NCBI RefSeq assembly: GCF_900100735.1
Contig: NZ_FNCJ01000007.1
Location: 220,641-284,640, forward strand
DNA from: Paraburkholderia phenazinium
GTDB lineage: Bacteria > Pseudomonadota > Gammaproteobacteria > Burkholderiales > Burkholderiaceae
Length of the DNA: 64,000 nt
Direction of reading: 5' to 3'
Position 1 is the first letter of the stretch. Each line of letters starts with the position of its first letter. A model generated the notes under the pieces. That model had not been told where the DNA came from. It made no database searches and was given only the letters and a program-made list of their open reading frames with translations. Made by a program: the position numbers and the translations under genes. This document shows, one piece after another, positions 27,168 to 35,851 of this stretch.

Positions 27168-27780
27168 GCTCACTTCGATCGAGGGCAGCGCTGCGCCGCT
27201 GCCGCTCGACAATCTCGACACTGACCAGATCATGCCCAAGCAGTTCCTGCGCATCATCGACAAGGCCGGTTTGAGCGAGGGTTTGCTGTACGACCTGCGT
27301 TTCGACGCCGAGGGCGTACCGCGCGAGGACTGCGTGCTCAATCAGGCGCGCTATCGCGGCGTGCGGATCCTGATCGGCGGCGCCAACTTCGGCTGTGGCT
27401 CGAGCCGCGAGCATGCAGTATGGGGCCTGCAGCAGTATGGCTTCGCGGCCGTGATCGCGCCGAGCTTTGCGGAGATTTTCTACTCCAACGCCATGAACAA
27501 TCGCCTGCTGCTGGTCCAGCTCGAGCGCGCCGAGGTCAACCAGTTGCTGGCCCTGAGCGCGGCTTCGGCGGGCGAGGCGGCTGTGCTGCGCATCGATATC
27601 GAGCAGCAGAAAGTCTTCACCGCTACAGGACAGGTGTTTTCGTTTCCGCTGGGCATGCGCCATAAACGCATGGTGATCGACGGCATGGACACGGTGGACC
27701 TGACGCTAGCCGCGCTGCCCGAGATCGAGGCGTTCGAGCGCACGCATTTCAGCCGCAAGCCGTGGGCGGCGGTGATGTAA
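27160..27780 (+). CDS. leuD: 3-isopropylmalate dehydratase small subunit (LeuD family)
   Basis: A 206-aa partner of the preceding LeuC. It has LDNLDTDQIMPKQFL at the start and GGANFGCGSSREHAVWGLQQYGF, the substrate-site loop of the family. ATG 27160 overlaps the leuC stop, the normal arrangement for these subunits; the frame is open upstream from 27136. Substrate is as uncertain as for LeuC. Confidence 0.9.
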   Translation: MTKLTSIEGSAAPLPLDNLDTDQIMPKQFLRIIDKAGLSEGLLYDLRFDAEGVPREDCVLNQARYRGVRILIGGANFGCGSSREHAVWGLQQYGFAAVIAPSFAEIFYSNAMNNRLLLVQLERAEVNQLLALSAASAGEAAVLRIDIEQQKVFTATGQVFSFPLGMRHKRMVIDGMDTVDLTLAALPEIEAFERTHFSRKPWAAVM

Positions 27781-27886
27781 CGCGCACCCGCAGTAAACAG
27801 CACTTAGGCATTGAGCAGCCCTGCCGCGCCGTTCCGACACGGCGCCGCGGAGCAGGGCATCGTTTTGCCCAAAAAAAGGAGGAGAC

Positions 27887-29245
27887 ATGCAGCGCAAACC
27901 GTTCTACCAGATTCTCTACGTGCAGGTTCTGCTGGCGATCGCAGTCGGCATCCTGCTCGGCCATATTGCCCCAGCGGGGGCTATTGCGATGAAGCCGCTT
28001 GGCGATACCTTCATCCGGCTGATCCGCATGATTATCGGCCCGGTGATTTTCTGCACCGTGGTCACCGGCATTGCCAGCATGCGCGATATGAAGAAGGTCG
28101 GCCGGGTGGGCGGCAAGGCCTTGCTGTATTTCGAAGCGGTGTCGACGCTCGCGCTCGGCCTCGGTCTGCTGGCGGCGCACCTGCTTGGCCCCGGCAAGGG
28201 CTTCAATGTCGACCCCGCCACGCTCGACGGCAGCACGGTGTCCGGCTACGTGAGCCAGGCGGCGCATGGCGAGGGCGTGGCGGGCTTCCTGTTGCACATC
28301 GTTCCCGAGACCTTTGCCGGGGCTTTCGTGCAAGGCGATATCCTGCCGGTGCTGTTGATCGCCATGCTGTTCGGCGCTGCGCTCTCTCTGTTGGGCGACG
28401 CAGGCAAGCCGGTCGCCAACCTGATCGAGGCGCTCTCGAAGACCTTCTTTCGGATCGTCCAGTTGATCACGCGGCTCGCGCCGCTCGGCGCGTTCGGGGC
28501 AATGGCCTTCACGATCGGCCGGTACGGCATCGGCTCGCTGCTGCCCATGCTCAAGCTGATCGGCGCGTTCTATCTGAGCGCCTTCGTTTTCGTGATCGTG
28601 GTGCTCGGCGCGATCGCCCGTCTGTGCGGGTTCAGCATCTGGCGCTTTCTTGCCTTCATCAAGGACGAACTGTTGATCGTGCTCGGCACCTCGACCTCGG
28701 AGGCGGCGCTGCCGCAACTGATGGAGAAGCTCGAGCGGCTCGGTTGCCCGCGGGCGATTGTCGGGTTGGTGGTGCCCACTGGCTATTCGTTCAATCTGGA
28801 CGGTACCAATCTATATATGACGTTGGCGGTGCTGTTTCTCGCCCAGGCCACCAATACGCATTTGAGTCTCGGCGAGGAGGCGACCTTGCTTGCCGTGACG
28901 ATGCTGACGTCGAAAGGTTCGACGGGAGTCACAGGCGCGGGTTTCATCACGCTGGCGGCAAGCCTTTCGGTGGTGCCCACCGTGCCGGTGACAGCGATGG
29001 TGCTGATTCTCGGCATTGACCGCTTCATGTCCGAATGCCGGGCCTTGACCAATATCATCGGTAATGGCGTCGCGGCAATCGTCGTAGCGGCGTGGGAGAG
29101 GGAACTGGATCGGGATCGCTTACGCGCCGCGCTGGGGCAGCGCCGCTTGCGCGCCGAGGATGACGGCATTAGCGCCGCACCTGCTGCATCCACCGCCGAC
29201 GCGGCGTTCACGGCGCCGCCAGCACCACCCCCAAACTGGCGCTGA
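27887..29245 (+). CDS. dctA: C4-dicarboxylate transporter DctA family
   Basis: A 452-aa sodium/proton:dicarboxylate symporter of the DAACS family. Eight or so membrane segments are visible, with IIGPVIFCTVVTGIASM, the Ser-rich GTSTSEAALPQLMEKL hairpin, GYSFNLDGTNLY and SKGSTGVTGAGFITLA, all family hallmarks. It should import succinate, fumarate, malate or related acids. AAAGGAGGAG precedes ATG 27887. The 106-bp gap after leuD contains a GC stem but no clear terminator, so co-expression with leuCD is possible. Its stop lies 38 bp inside the convergent exporter gene. Confidence 0.93.
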   Translation: MQRKPFYQILYVQVLLAIAVGILLGHIAPAGAIAMKPLGDTFIRLIRMIIGPVIFCTVVTGIASMRDMKKVGRVGGKALLYFEAVSTLALGLGLLAAHLLGPGKGFNVDPATLDGSTVSGYVSQAAHGEGVAGFLLHIVPETFAGAFVQGDILPVLLIAMLFGAALSLLGDAGKPVANLIEALSKTFFRIVQLITRLAPLGAFGAMAFTIGRYGIGSLLPMLKLIGAFYLSAFVFVIVVLGAIARLCGFSIWRFLAFIKDELLIVLGTSTSEAALPQLMEKLERLGCPRAIVGLVVPTGYSFNLDGTNLYMTLAVLFLAQATNTHLSLGEEATLLAVTMLTSKGSTGVTGAGFITLAASLSVVPTVPVTAMVLILGIDRFMSECRALTNIIGNGVAAIVVAAWERELDRDRLRAALGQRRLRAEDDGISAAPAASTADAAFTAPPAPPPNWR

Positions 29246-30200
29246 CGACCAGCAGCATGCCCGCTAGTTGCGGCAGTGTCAGCGGCTGACGCAGCACGAC
29301 GAAACCGGCGAGCGCGCCGATGGCCGGTTCGATACTCATCAGGATGCCGAACGATGAGGCGCGCATATGACGCAGCGCAATCATCTCCAGCGCGTACGGC
29401 AGCAACGGCACCAGCACCGCGAGACCCGCGGTGGCGCCGAGTTGCGCAAGCGGGATGTGGCCGCCGCTTTCGACAAGGCCGAATGGCGTTGCCACCACGG
29501 CAGCGGCGAGCAGCGATACCGAGAGTCCTTCCAGACCTGGGAACAGGGTGCCGGTCTTCTTCATCAGCACGATATAGCTGCCCCAGCCAAGCGCCGCGCC
29601 GAGCGCCAGCAGCACGCCGAGCGGGTCGCCGACCCAGCCGGCGCGATCGTGCGCGAGCAACAGAACCCCTGCGATGGCGAGCACCGGCCAGACGAGCGCG
29701 CGCAGACGGCGCACGCCGAAGGTGGCGACCGTGAGCGGGCCGAGGAAATCGATCGCGACTGCCAGACCCAGCGGAATGCGCTGGAGCGCTGCGAAGAAGC
29801 ACAGTGTCATGCCAGCCATCGCGACGCCTAGCGTACCGGCGGCAAGCCAGTGCGAGCGCGCATAGCTGCGCAGTGGCGGGCGGACGATCAAGGCCAGTAC
29901 GACGGCGGCCCAGCATAGCCGCAGCCAGGTCGTGCTGAACGAGCCGTAGGCCGTCATCGCCGGGGCGGAGAGGGCGGCGCCGAACTGCACGCTGGACATC
30001 GACAGCATGGCGAGCAACGCGGCCAGGCCGCCGGCGCGCCTTGACCCGCCACTTGCTGTTGTAGAGGGCTCAGCGGGCGTGGAAGGCGTGGAGGCCGGTG
30101 TGGCCACAGCACCGTGAGCCTCGTGCGTGTCGCGAGTACCATGGGTGCCTTCGGCGCCATGCACCCCAGGAGCGGGGACGAGCGTGTTGTTGTCCTGCAT
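29208..30200 (-). CDS. EamA/RhtA-family permease (drug/metabolite exporter)
   Basis: A 330-aa inner-membrane protein with ten hydrophobic segments forming two EamA repeats, of the RhtA threonine/homoserine exporter type. Motifs include LGPLTVATFGVRRLRALVWP and EPAIGALAGFVVLRQPLT. ATG 30200 is used; the frame extends 86 residues upstream but those residues overlap the divergent control region. The first 50 residues are a Gly/Ser/Thr-rich polar tail. Divergent to it lies a broken LysR gene, likely its former regulator. Confidence 0.88.
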   Translation of the reverse strand: MQDNNTLVPAPGVHGAEGTHGTRDTHEAHGAVATPASTPSTPAEPSTTASGGSRRAGGLAALLAMLSMSSVQFGAALSAPAMTAYGSFSTTWLRLCWAAVVLALIVRPPLRSYARSHWLAAGTLGVAMAGMTLCFFAALQRIPLGLAVAIDFLGPLTVATFGVRRLRALVWPVLAIAGVLLLAHDRAGWVGDPLGVLLALGAALGWGSYIVLMKKTGTLFPGLEGLSVSLLAAAVVATPFGLVESGGHIPLAQLGATAGLAVLVPLLPYALEMIALRHMRASSFGILMSIEPAIGALAGFVVLRQPLTLPQLAGMLLVVSASLGVVLAAP

Positions 30201-30270
30201 GGCAGTCTCTTCGAATGGAGTGCGCTCATCATAACCATGCTCGCGGCAATAAGATAAGCTGATAATTCTT

Positions 30271-30500
30271 ATGCCGACATCAAGGGCCTTGATAATGAGG
30301 GATCTGGATAGCAGCTTGCTGCGCGCCTTCGTGACCGTCGCGGAGACCGGCGCAGTCAGTGCCGCGGCCACCCGCCTTGCGCCTACCCAGGCCGCCGCCT
30401 GCAGGCCTTGCAAACCTGTCTTTGCGAGGAGCTGCAGCTCGGCGAGACAGTGCCGCAACCCGCCTGAGGCTGCGCACGCCCGCCGCAGTTTTTACGAGAT
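30271..30500 (+). pseudogene. LysR-family regulator remnant
   Basis: Codons from about 30295 spell DLDSSLLRAFVTVAETGAVS, then AAATRLAPTQA, the first part of a LysR helix-turn-helix. The expected continuation then reappears only in another frame (RRLQALQTCLCEELQLGE), and downstream pieces resembling RLRLTPAG appear in a third frame. No effector domain follows. The gene is therefore frameshifted and truncated. It lies 70 bp divergent from the EamA exporter, the usual position of such a regulator. End coordinate is approximate. Confidence 0.75.
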
Positions 30501-30552
30501 TTTTTCTTGCGGGCGCTCCCCGGCCAAACCTACACTTCAGGCAACCTGATGA

Positions 30553-30999
30553 ATGTGGATGGTCATGGTGAATCAACGCGCAGCCCAGCAACAGCCTGTC
30601 CGGATCGACTATGTGCGGCACGGCCTTGGCCGTATCGAGCTGCGACGCTTCGATCCGGCGCGCGATTCGTTCGATGCGCTCACAACCATGTTGCACCGTG
30701 CGTTCGAGCGGCTGGGCGCAATGGGCCTGAACTGCACCTGCGTCGATCAGAGCGCCGCTGTCACCCGCTCGCGGGCCACGCGCGGCTATGCGGAGCTTGC
30801 CCTCGATACGCCGCAGCCCGCCGCCCATCTGGTCGCGTTCTATCGCGGCCATGGCTTTCGCATCGTCGGCTTCCTGCGCTTTGACGGCAAACGCTACGAC
30901 AGCGCGATTCTCGCCAAACCCGCCGTGGCTGCGCGCAGCCTTGCCAGCTGGTCGCAACGGCTCGAACTGCCGCGCCGCCAGATTGCCTGTGCAGTATGA
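30553..30999 (+). CDS. GNAT-family protein, apparently with internal deletion
   Basis: A 148-aa frame. The first part (FDALTTMLHRAFERLGAMGL) looks like the beta1-alpha1-alpha2 start of a GNAT N-acetyltransferase, and the last part (YAELALDT, then HLVAFYRGHGFRIVGFLRFDG) is the usual beta5-to-beta7 end. The central strands and the acetyl-CoA loop (Q/R-x-x-G-x-G/A) are missing: the sequence jumps from TRSRATRG straight to YAELALDT. It is probably an in-frame deletion and inactive, although it could be a divergent small member. The start is uncertain; several ATGs occur at 30553-30565. Confidence 0.6.
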   Translation: MWMVMVNQRAAQQQPVRIDYVRHGLGRIELRRFDPARDSFDALTTMLHRAFERLGAMGLNCTCVDQSAAVTRSRATRGYAELALDTPQPAAHLVAFYRGHGFRIVGFLRFDGKRYDSAILAKPAVAARSLASWSQRLELPRRQIACAV

Positions 31000-31050
31000 G
31001 CGTCCATGCGCGATCCCTTGAATAAACTCGCAGAAGGACAGAAGAAACAG

Positions 31051-31392
31051 ATGGTGCGCCCAAGACCGGGGATGATGTTCCGAGGCATGCTCAAGGTCGT
31101 GTTAATCGCGATTGCGGCGAGCCAGATCCTGACCACCGCATTCACATTGTTGGCACACCAGATCGATCCGGCGCTCTCGCCGGAGATTATCTCGGTGTTC
31201 GGCTTCGTGACCTGCGGCCTGGTATCGATGTGGTTGCAAGCCGACGCGCGCCGTGCGTTCGGCTTTGCCAAGGAGAAGGGCTTTGTCGCCGCCGCGCGCG
31301 ACGGCCAGCCCGGACCGCGGATTGCGGCTGATTGTCCGCGGCGCTGGCTGGTCGTGCTGCATATCGAACTGAATCCTGCCGCGGCTGCTTAG
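31051..31392 (+). CDS. Small membrane protein of unknown function
   Basis: A 113-aa protein with two hydrophobic segments (about residues 10-30 and 40-60) and a polar C-terminus. No family was recognised. ATG 31051 is favoured over an in-frame ATG at 31006, because AAGGACAGAAGAAA lies before it; the call of the start is weak. It stands between the degraded GNAT gene and the DUF1328 gene, which face each other. Confidence 0.55.
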   Translation: MVRPRPGMMFRGMLKVVLIAIAASQILTTAFTLLAHQIDPALSPEIISVFGFVTCGLVSMWLQADARRAFGFAKEKGFVAAARDGQPGPRIAADCPRRWLVVLHIELNPAAAA

Positions 31393-31548
31393 CGAGTGCC
31401 CGGCATCGCTCTGACGAATGCCTTCGCCTCGCAGCGCCCGGGCCGCAACAATTGCAAAAGGGAGTGGCAACTATTGCAATGAGCGGCGGCCCTGAGGCGG
31501 TTTCTTTTGCCGTTGCCGCTCCGTTCATGGGACGCGGCTAACCTGGCT

Positions 31549-31710
31549 TCAGCGTCTGACCACCCCCATCAGCAAGGTCACGAGGAAGATCACGATAAAG
31601 ATAAAGAACAGGACCTTGGCGATCTCAGCCGCGCCGGCGGCGATGCCACCGAAGCCGAACACCGCGGCGATGATGGCAATGATGAAGAAAATTGCAGCGT
31701 AGCGAAGCAT
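31549..31710 (-). CDS. DUF1328/YtjA-family small membrane protein
   Basis: A 53-aa micro-protein, too short for most gene finders' cutoffs. The product opens MLRYAAIFFIIAIIAAVFGF, continues GGIAAGAAEIAKVLFFIFIV, and ends in VVRR: two membrane helices around a GFGGIA loop. This matches the DUF1328 (YtjA) family common in proteobacteria, often stress-linked; no biochemical role is known. GAGGAG lies 6 bases before the start. Confidence 0.9.
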   Translation of the reverse strand: MLRYAAIFFIIAIIAAVFGFGGIAAGAAEIAKVLFFIFIVIFLVTLLMGVVRR

Positions 31711-31990
31711 GGGCGTCTCCTCGTTGGATGACTGGAATGACTGCAGCGGCTGTTAATGGGTCCGCGTTGCGCCGCTACGGCGCAGCGCCGTCGCTGCCGC
31801 CGTGCCTTTAACAGCAACTCGTGTGCCTGTCGACGCGGTCTGCCTTGCTGCGGCGCGACGCGGTTCGGCGCCTGAGCGCAATGCCGTGCGCTCGGACAAG
31901 GCCGCTCGAGTCGGTGTTGATCGAGCCGGTTACCTAAAGTAGTCAAGCTGGGTGCCGATATCCGATGAGTACCTTTCCGGATCTCGGCTC

Positions 31991-33430
31991 ATGCTTTTTC
32001 GCAAACCCGTCGCAGCACTTGCGCTGCTCACCTCGCTCACAGCCACTACGGCCTTTGGCGTCGGCATGGATGCCGATGAGCCCACGCAGCCGGCGCCCGC
32101 TCTACAACAGCCGGCCCCGGGGGCAGTCAAAAGCGCTTTCGTGGCGCGTGTCCGGCTGCTGCTGACGCGGGTTGGCGTCGACCCGGACAGCGCGAACGGT
32201 AAAGCAATCCTCGCCTGGGCGGGTCCTCTGATAAACGATCCCGATTGGCTTGCGGTCTTTACCCAGCCCCATGGCGTGGGCAAAAATCCGTTCGATTTCA
32301 ACAAACTCGCCTTGGCGCCGGCTGCGCGTCTGCAGGTGTTGAAGGATATTGCGATCCTCGCGCCCTCCATGCCTGCCAATTCGTTCAACGGTGGGCAACC
32401 GAGTGCGGCTCAGTACAGCGCATTTCTCAACGCACTTTCTCCCGAAGGTGTCAGTGCGTTGGAGAACCTGCTCGATGTGATGGTAAAGCAGCACGATACG
32501 ATGGATCCGGCCGAGCACTACAGCACTGCCGAGTTGATTGAAATGGAAAGCGGCTTCGAGCAGGCGGCGGACGCGGCATGGACCAAACGGAAACTGGCAG
32601 TGCCCGCTGGTAAAGGCAGCGCGATCAATGGTCAAGACGTCGGACTCCTCGCTGATGTGATCGTCGGTCTTCCCGAGCCGTTACGAACCCGCGCGTCCTG
32701 GTCGTTCTTTCCGGTGGCGAAAGCGAGCGGGCAAGCCATGGGTTCGATCACGGCGGGTGTGCTTGCCGACCCCTATCCGTACCTCGCAGAAACCTTCGAC
32801 GATCATTCGTTGCCTGCCGCGATGCGTGCACGGCTTCCTGCGGACGGTGCGCGGCCGCTGGCTTTCAAGCGCCTCGTCATTGAGGGCACCTGGGTCGAGG
32901 CGAAGCATCCGGATAGCCCGCATCCCTATCGGGCGGTTTACCTCAATCTCCATGACAATGGCGTCGTCGACGAGGCGTTTCAGCCGCTCGTGAATGGTGA
33001 TGGCAAGCCGGGCACGGGCCCGGCCGACTTCAGCATGAGCTACGGTCTGGTGACCTTGCGTTCGCAGAGGGTAGGCTACGGGAAGGATCTGAAGCCGATT
33101 GCACAGGTGCTGGACAGCTCCACCGTCGAGATCGGCAGCCGGGTGCCGGCCGAGGGTGAGCAGGTTGAGTTTCCTGCCGAGCAGCCCTCCGCTGACGAGG
33201 TCAAAAGCGTGCGTTGTCTGGTGGGGAAGAAGCGGCCCGCTGCGGCGGTTTTCCCGATCCTGCGGGGCGACGCTGTCGATCTGAGCTGCACGCAGGTTGC
33301 CGAACACGGTGCGGATTCGCAGGAAAAAGCCGTGTGGCTGCTGGACTACGGCATTACGGTCGTGACCTCGTCCAGCGACGAATACGATAGCCGCTTCGAT
33401 ATCAAGAGCGTGTCGATCTCGCCGCGCTAG
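31991..33430 (+). CDS. Exported protein of unknown function
   Basis: A 479-aa protein with an N-terminal signal peptide (LFRKPVAALALLTSLTA, cleavage near TAFG). The remainder is soluble, moderately acidic and has only two cysteines late in the chain (RCLVG and LSCTQ), which could form a disulfide in the periplasm. No domain was recognised. ATG 31991 is preferred to 31952 because it begins the signal peptide. It converges on the diguanylate cyclase gene with 8 bp between stops. Confidence 0.75.
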   Translation: MLFRKPVAALALLTSLTATTAFGVGMDADEPTQPAPALQQPAPGAVKSAFVARVRLLLTRVGVDPDSANGKAILAWAGPLINDPDWLAVFTQPHGVGKNPFDFNKLALAPAARLQVLKDIAILAPSMPANSFNGGQPSAAQYSAFLNALSPEGVSALENLLDVMVKQHDTMDPAEHYSTAELIEMESGFEQAADAAWTKRKLAVPAGKGSAINGQDVGLLADVIVGLPEPLRTRASWSFFPVAKASGQAMGSITAGVLADPYPYLAETFDDHSLPAAMRARLPADGARPLAFKRLVIEGTWVEAKHPDSPHPYRAVYLNLHDNGVVDEAFQPLVNGDGKPGTGPADFSMSYGLVTLRSQRVGYGKDLKPIAQVLDSSTVEIGSRVPAEGEQVEFPAEQPSADEVKSVRCLVGKKRPAAAVFPILRGDAVDLSCTQVAEHGADSQEKAVWLLDYGITVVTSSSDEYDSRFDIKSVSISPR

Positions 33431-33438
33431 ATTCGCAG

Positions 33439-34905
33439 TTAGTGGGCGTGGACTGAAGCTGAGGAAGCCGAAGAACCCAATGTATGTGGTAGCGGCGCCG
33501 GGTGCCAGACATTCACGCGATTGCGACCCGCTTCCTTGGCGCGGTACAGCGCCGCATCGGCGTGCGCGAGAAGTTCGGCGGCCGGGATCGGCTCATTGGG
33601 AGGAGAGGTCGCGACACCGATCGATACGCTCACGCTGCCCACCTCGGTGAACGGCGCGGCGACCCCGAGCCGTGCGACCGCTGCATGCAATCTATCGGCA
33701 ATCCGCGCAGCCATCTCGCGCTCGCAATCCGGTAGCACGATTACGAACTCTTCGCCGCCGAAGCGGGCCACAAAGTCGTCGTTGCGCGGCAGATCGGCCT
33801 GCAATGCGCCGGCCACCGAGGCGAGGCATTCGTCGCCGTGCAGATGGCCGAACGTATCGTTAAAGCGCTTGAAGTGGTCGATGTCGACCATCAGGATCGA
33901 TAGCGCGCGTTGCGCCATGTTGGCCTGGGCGAGCGCCACCGGGTAGCGCTCCTCGAAGTAGCGCCGGTTGAAAATGCCGGTCAGGCCGTCGCGCGACGCG
34001 TATTCGGCAAGCCTCGCATTGGCTGCATGCAGCTCGCGGTAAAGATGGCTGATCTCCCAGATCAGCACACCGAGCACGGTGCTCGACGCCAGCACCGATT
34101 CGAGCCGCGCGACATACCAGCCTACGCTGTAGCGCTCGTTCGCCACCAGCGTCACGATCACGTCGCCGAAGCCGGCGAACAGCGCCACGCCGAGCCACAG
34201 TTCGAGCAGGGTTCGCAAGCGCGTGGTGTTCACCAGATAGAGCAGCGCGCCGGCGCTCAACACCACGATGCCGATGCCCGACGGGCTATGCCGCAGCCGC
34301 TGGTAGGACTGGCTGTCGACGAGCTGGGGCAGCGCCACGGCGCCGTGAATGGCCAGCGTGCATAGCAGCAGCGACAGACACACCGGGCCGCCCACCAGCA
34401 CGAAACCGGCAAGGCGGAGTTTGGCGCGCGGCAGCGGGTTGGGGAAACGTTGCCGCACGTACAGCGCAGCGAGGATCAGCACGGGCGAGCCGCCATGCCA
34501 GAAGGCCCAGATCCAGACCGCGCTTTGCGGCCCGGCACCGAGCAGGCCGGTCGGCGAAAACACGCCGGGGAACACCAGCAACTGGATCGCCACCGTCACC
34601 GCGGTGTAGCCATACGCGCCCGCCAGCGCGCCGAGAAACGGCCCACGGGTGATCAGGAATTGCGTCCACAGCAGATAGGCGGTGAGGCCTTCAGTGGTGA
34701 ACACCGCCATCGCAAACAACGGCAGGAAGGCCGCCACTTTGGGCGCGGCGAGACTGGCCACCGGCAGCACCGCCAGCACCACGCACAGGATCAAACCTGC
34801 CACGCCACAGGCCGCAATGCGATGGTGGCGGCTGACCGCCAGACTCATGATGCTGCTGTTCATGCGGCGCTTGACTGGATGGGTAAGAGAAGTGTTGAAA
34901 GGCAT
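33439..34905 (-). CDS. MASE4-GGDEF diguanylate cyclase
   Basis: A 488-aa membrane enzyme making c-di-GMP. About eight hydrophobic segments in the first 260 residues match the MASE4 sensor domain (TAYLLWTQFLITRGPFLGAL; GAGPQSAVWIWAFWHGG). The GGDEF domain follows, with YASRDGLTGIFNRRYFEE and an active GGEEF at residues 383-387. The inhibitory I-site RxxD is intact (RNDD, 374-377), so product feedback is expected. ATG 34905 is the farthest start that leaves the MASE4 domain intact; an in-frame ATG exists at 34863. It is divergent from pelA across 946 bp, so it may feed c-di-GMP to PelD; that link is inference. Confidence 0.9.
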   Translation of the reverse strand: MPFNTSLTHPVKRRMNSSIMSLAVSRHHRIAACGVAGLILCVVLAVLPVASLAAPKVAAFLPLFAMAVFTTEGLTAYLLWTQFLITRGPFLGALAGAYGYTAVTVAIQLLVFPGVFSPTGLLGAGPQSAVWIWAFWHGGSPVLILAALYVRQRFPNPLPRAKLRLAGFVLVGGPVCLSLLLCTLAIHGAVALPQLVDSQSYQRLRHSPSGIGIVVLSAGALLYLVNTTRLRTLLELWLGVALFAGFGDVIVTLVANERYSVGWYVARLESVLASSTVLGVLIWEISHLYRELHAANARLAEYASRDGLTGIFNRRYFEERYPVALAQANMAQRALSILMVDIDHFKRFNDTFGHLHGDECLASVAGALQADLPRNDDFVARFGGEEFVIVLPDCEREMAARIADRLHAAVARLGVAAPFTEVGSVSVSIGVATSPPNEPIPAAELLAHADAALYRAKEAGRNRVNVWHPAPLPHTLGSSASSASVHAH

Positions 34906-35851
34906 GTGAAAGGCTTTCGGGAGGCCTAACGAAACATACCCAAGGCGCATTCTATCGGCAGGATTGCGGTTTGGGCGCGGCTTATAGACTGCATGGGTGG
35001 ATTTTGCCGTCGACTGTTGGGCGATTGCCGCAAGTGCAACGCGCCTGCCTGCCGAGATCCAGGCGCGGCGCGTGGGCGCCGGGGTGACAGCAACACTGCT
35101 GGCGCAGCATGGCATCCAGGTGTTCGCGCCGTCGCGGATCGAGAGGCTGGCCGCGGCCCTTGCGCATGACGAAGGTACGGCAGTTGGTGCAGCAGTCGGC
35201 ACGGCAGAGGACGCAGCAGAGGACGCCCCAGGCGCCGCTGCCTGAGATCGCCCCCGTTACGGCGCAGCAATTGCGCCGGCAGGCCAATTTAAATGACTGG
35301 GAAATGACGGCGAAATGGGCTGGTTTGGTCGTGCGGATATTCCCGCGTAAAAGAATAATTAACGTCTTGCGAAGTCTTTTGCGATAACGTTTGCGCGCTT
35401 TCTTAACAGCAAGCGAATGAATCGACCGTGCGGTACCCAACGCACGCATTCGAATGTTAAATATAGTCAAATCAATGTCAGAAATGTTAGATCGACTCGC
35501 TTCGGGAAAACGTTTGCGTTGACCCATTTCTCCCGATTTATCTCATAACGCGCTGTCAACCCTTTGATATAGTTGAGATTGACTGATGGCTTTTCGAAAA
35601 AATAACAATTCATAAATTCGCCGGACGCGATAGAATGCGCGCCGATTCACTATGCCGGTTTGTGCGTTGTGCACTACGATCAATCCCGTCAGTAGCAGCG
35701 CGAATCTGACCACTTGTTTTTCCCGTATTTAGGGAAGCTTGCCGGTAAATGTCGGTGGCGTTTGAAGTCGGATCGGTAGATTTGGCCTGATTTGTAAGGC
35801 CGTGTATCGCCGGTTGCCAATAAAACATCCAAAGCGATCATAAGAAATCAG
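34906..35851. other. Long A+T-rich control region upstream of pelA
   Basis: Between the diguanylate cyclase and pelA, 946 bp contain no convincing gene. From about 35280 to 35850 the base composition is clearly richer in A+T than everything around it. The word AACGTTTGCG occurs at 35386-35395 and again at 35509-35518. A possible -35 TTGACT near 35579 is followed 18 bases later by TAACAA. Frames here (for example 34982-35527 minus) have no ribosome site or known fold. The length and composition suit a complex promoter for pel, but specific sites are unproven. Confidence 0.5.

Noticed and set aside
27826..27864. GC stem GCGCCGT/ACGGCGC and a GGGCA/TGCCC stem after leuD
   Set aside because: They are followed by A's rather than T's on the plus strand, so they do not make an intrinsic terminator; co-transcription with dctA remains possible.
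34982..35527. 181-aa minus-strand frame with cysteine pairs upstream of pelA
   Set aside because: Cys-rich composition looked like a zinc protein, but there is no ribosome site at either possible ATG, the upstream half is A+T-rich intergenic DNA, and the opposite strand is equally open.
35550..35582. GTCAA...TTGAC half-sites resembling a FleQ box before pelA
   Set aside because: The halves are about 19 bases apart instead of adjacent as in the known FleQ consensus, so a FleQ-type site was not called.
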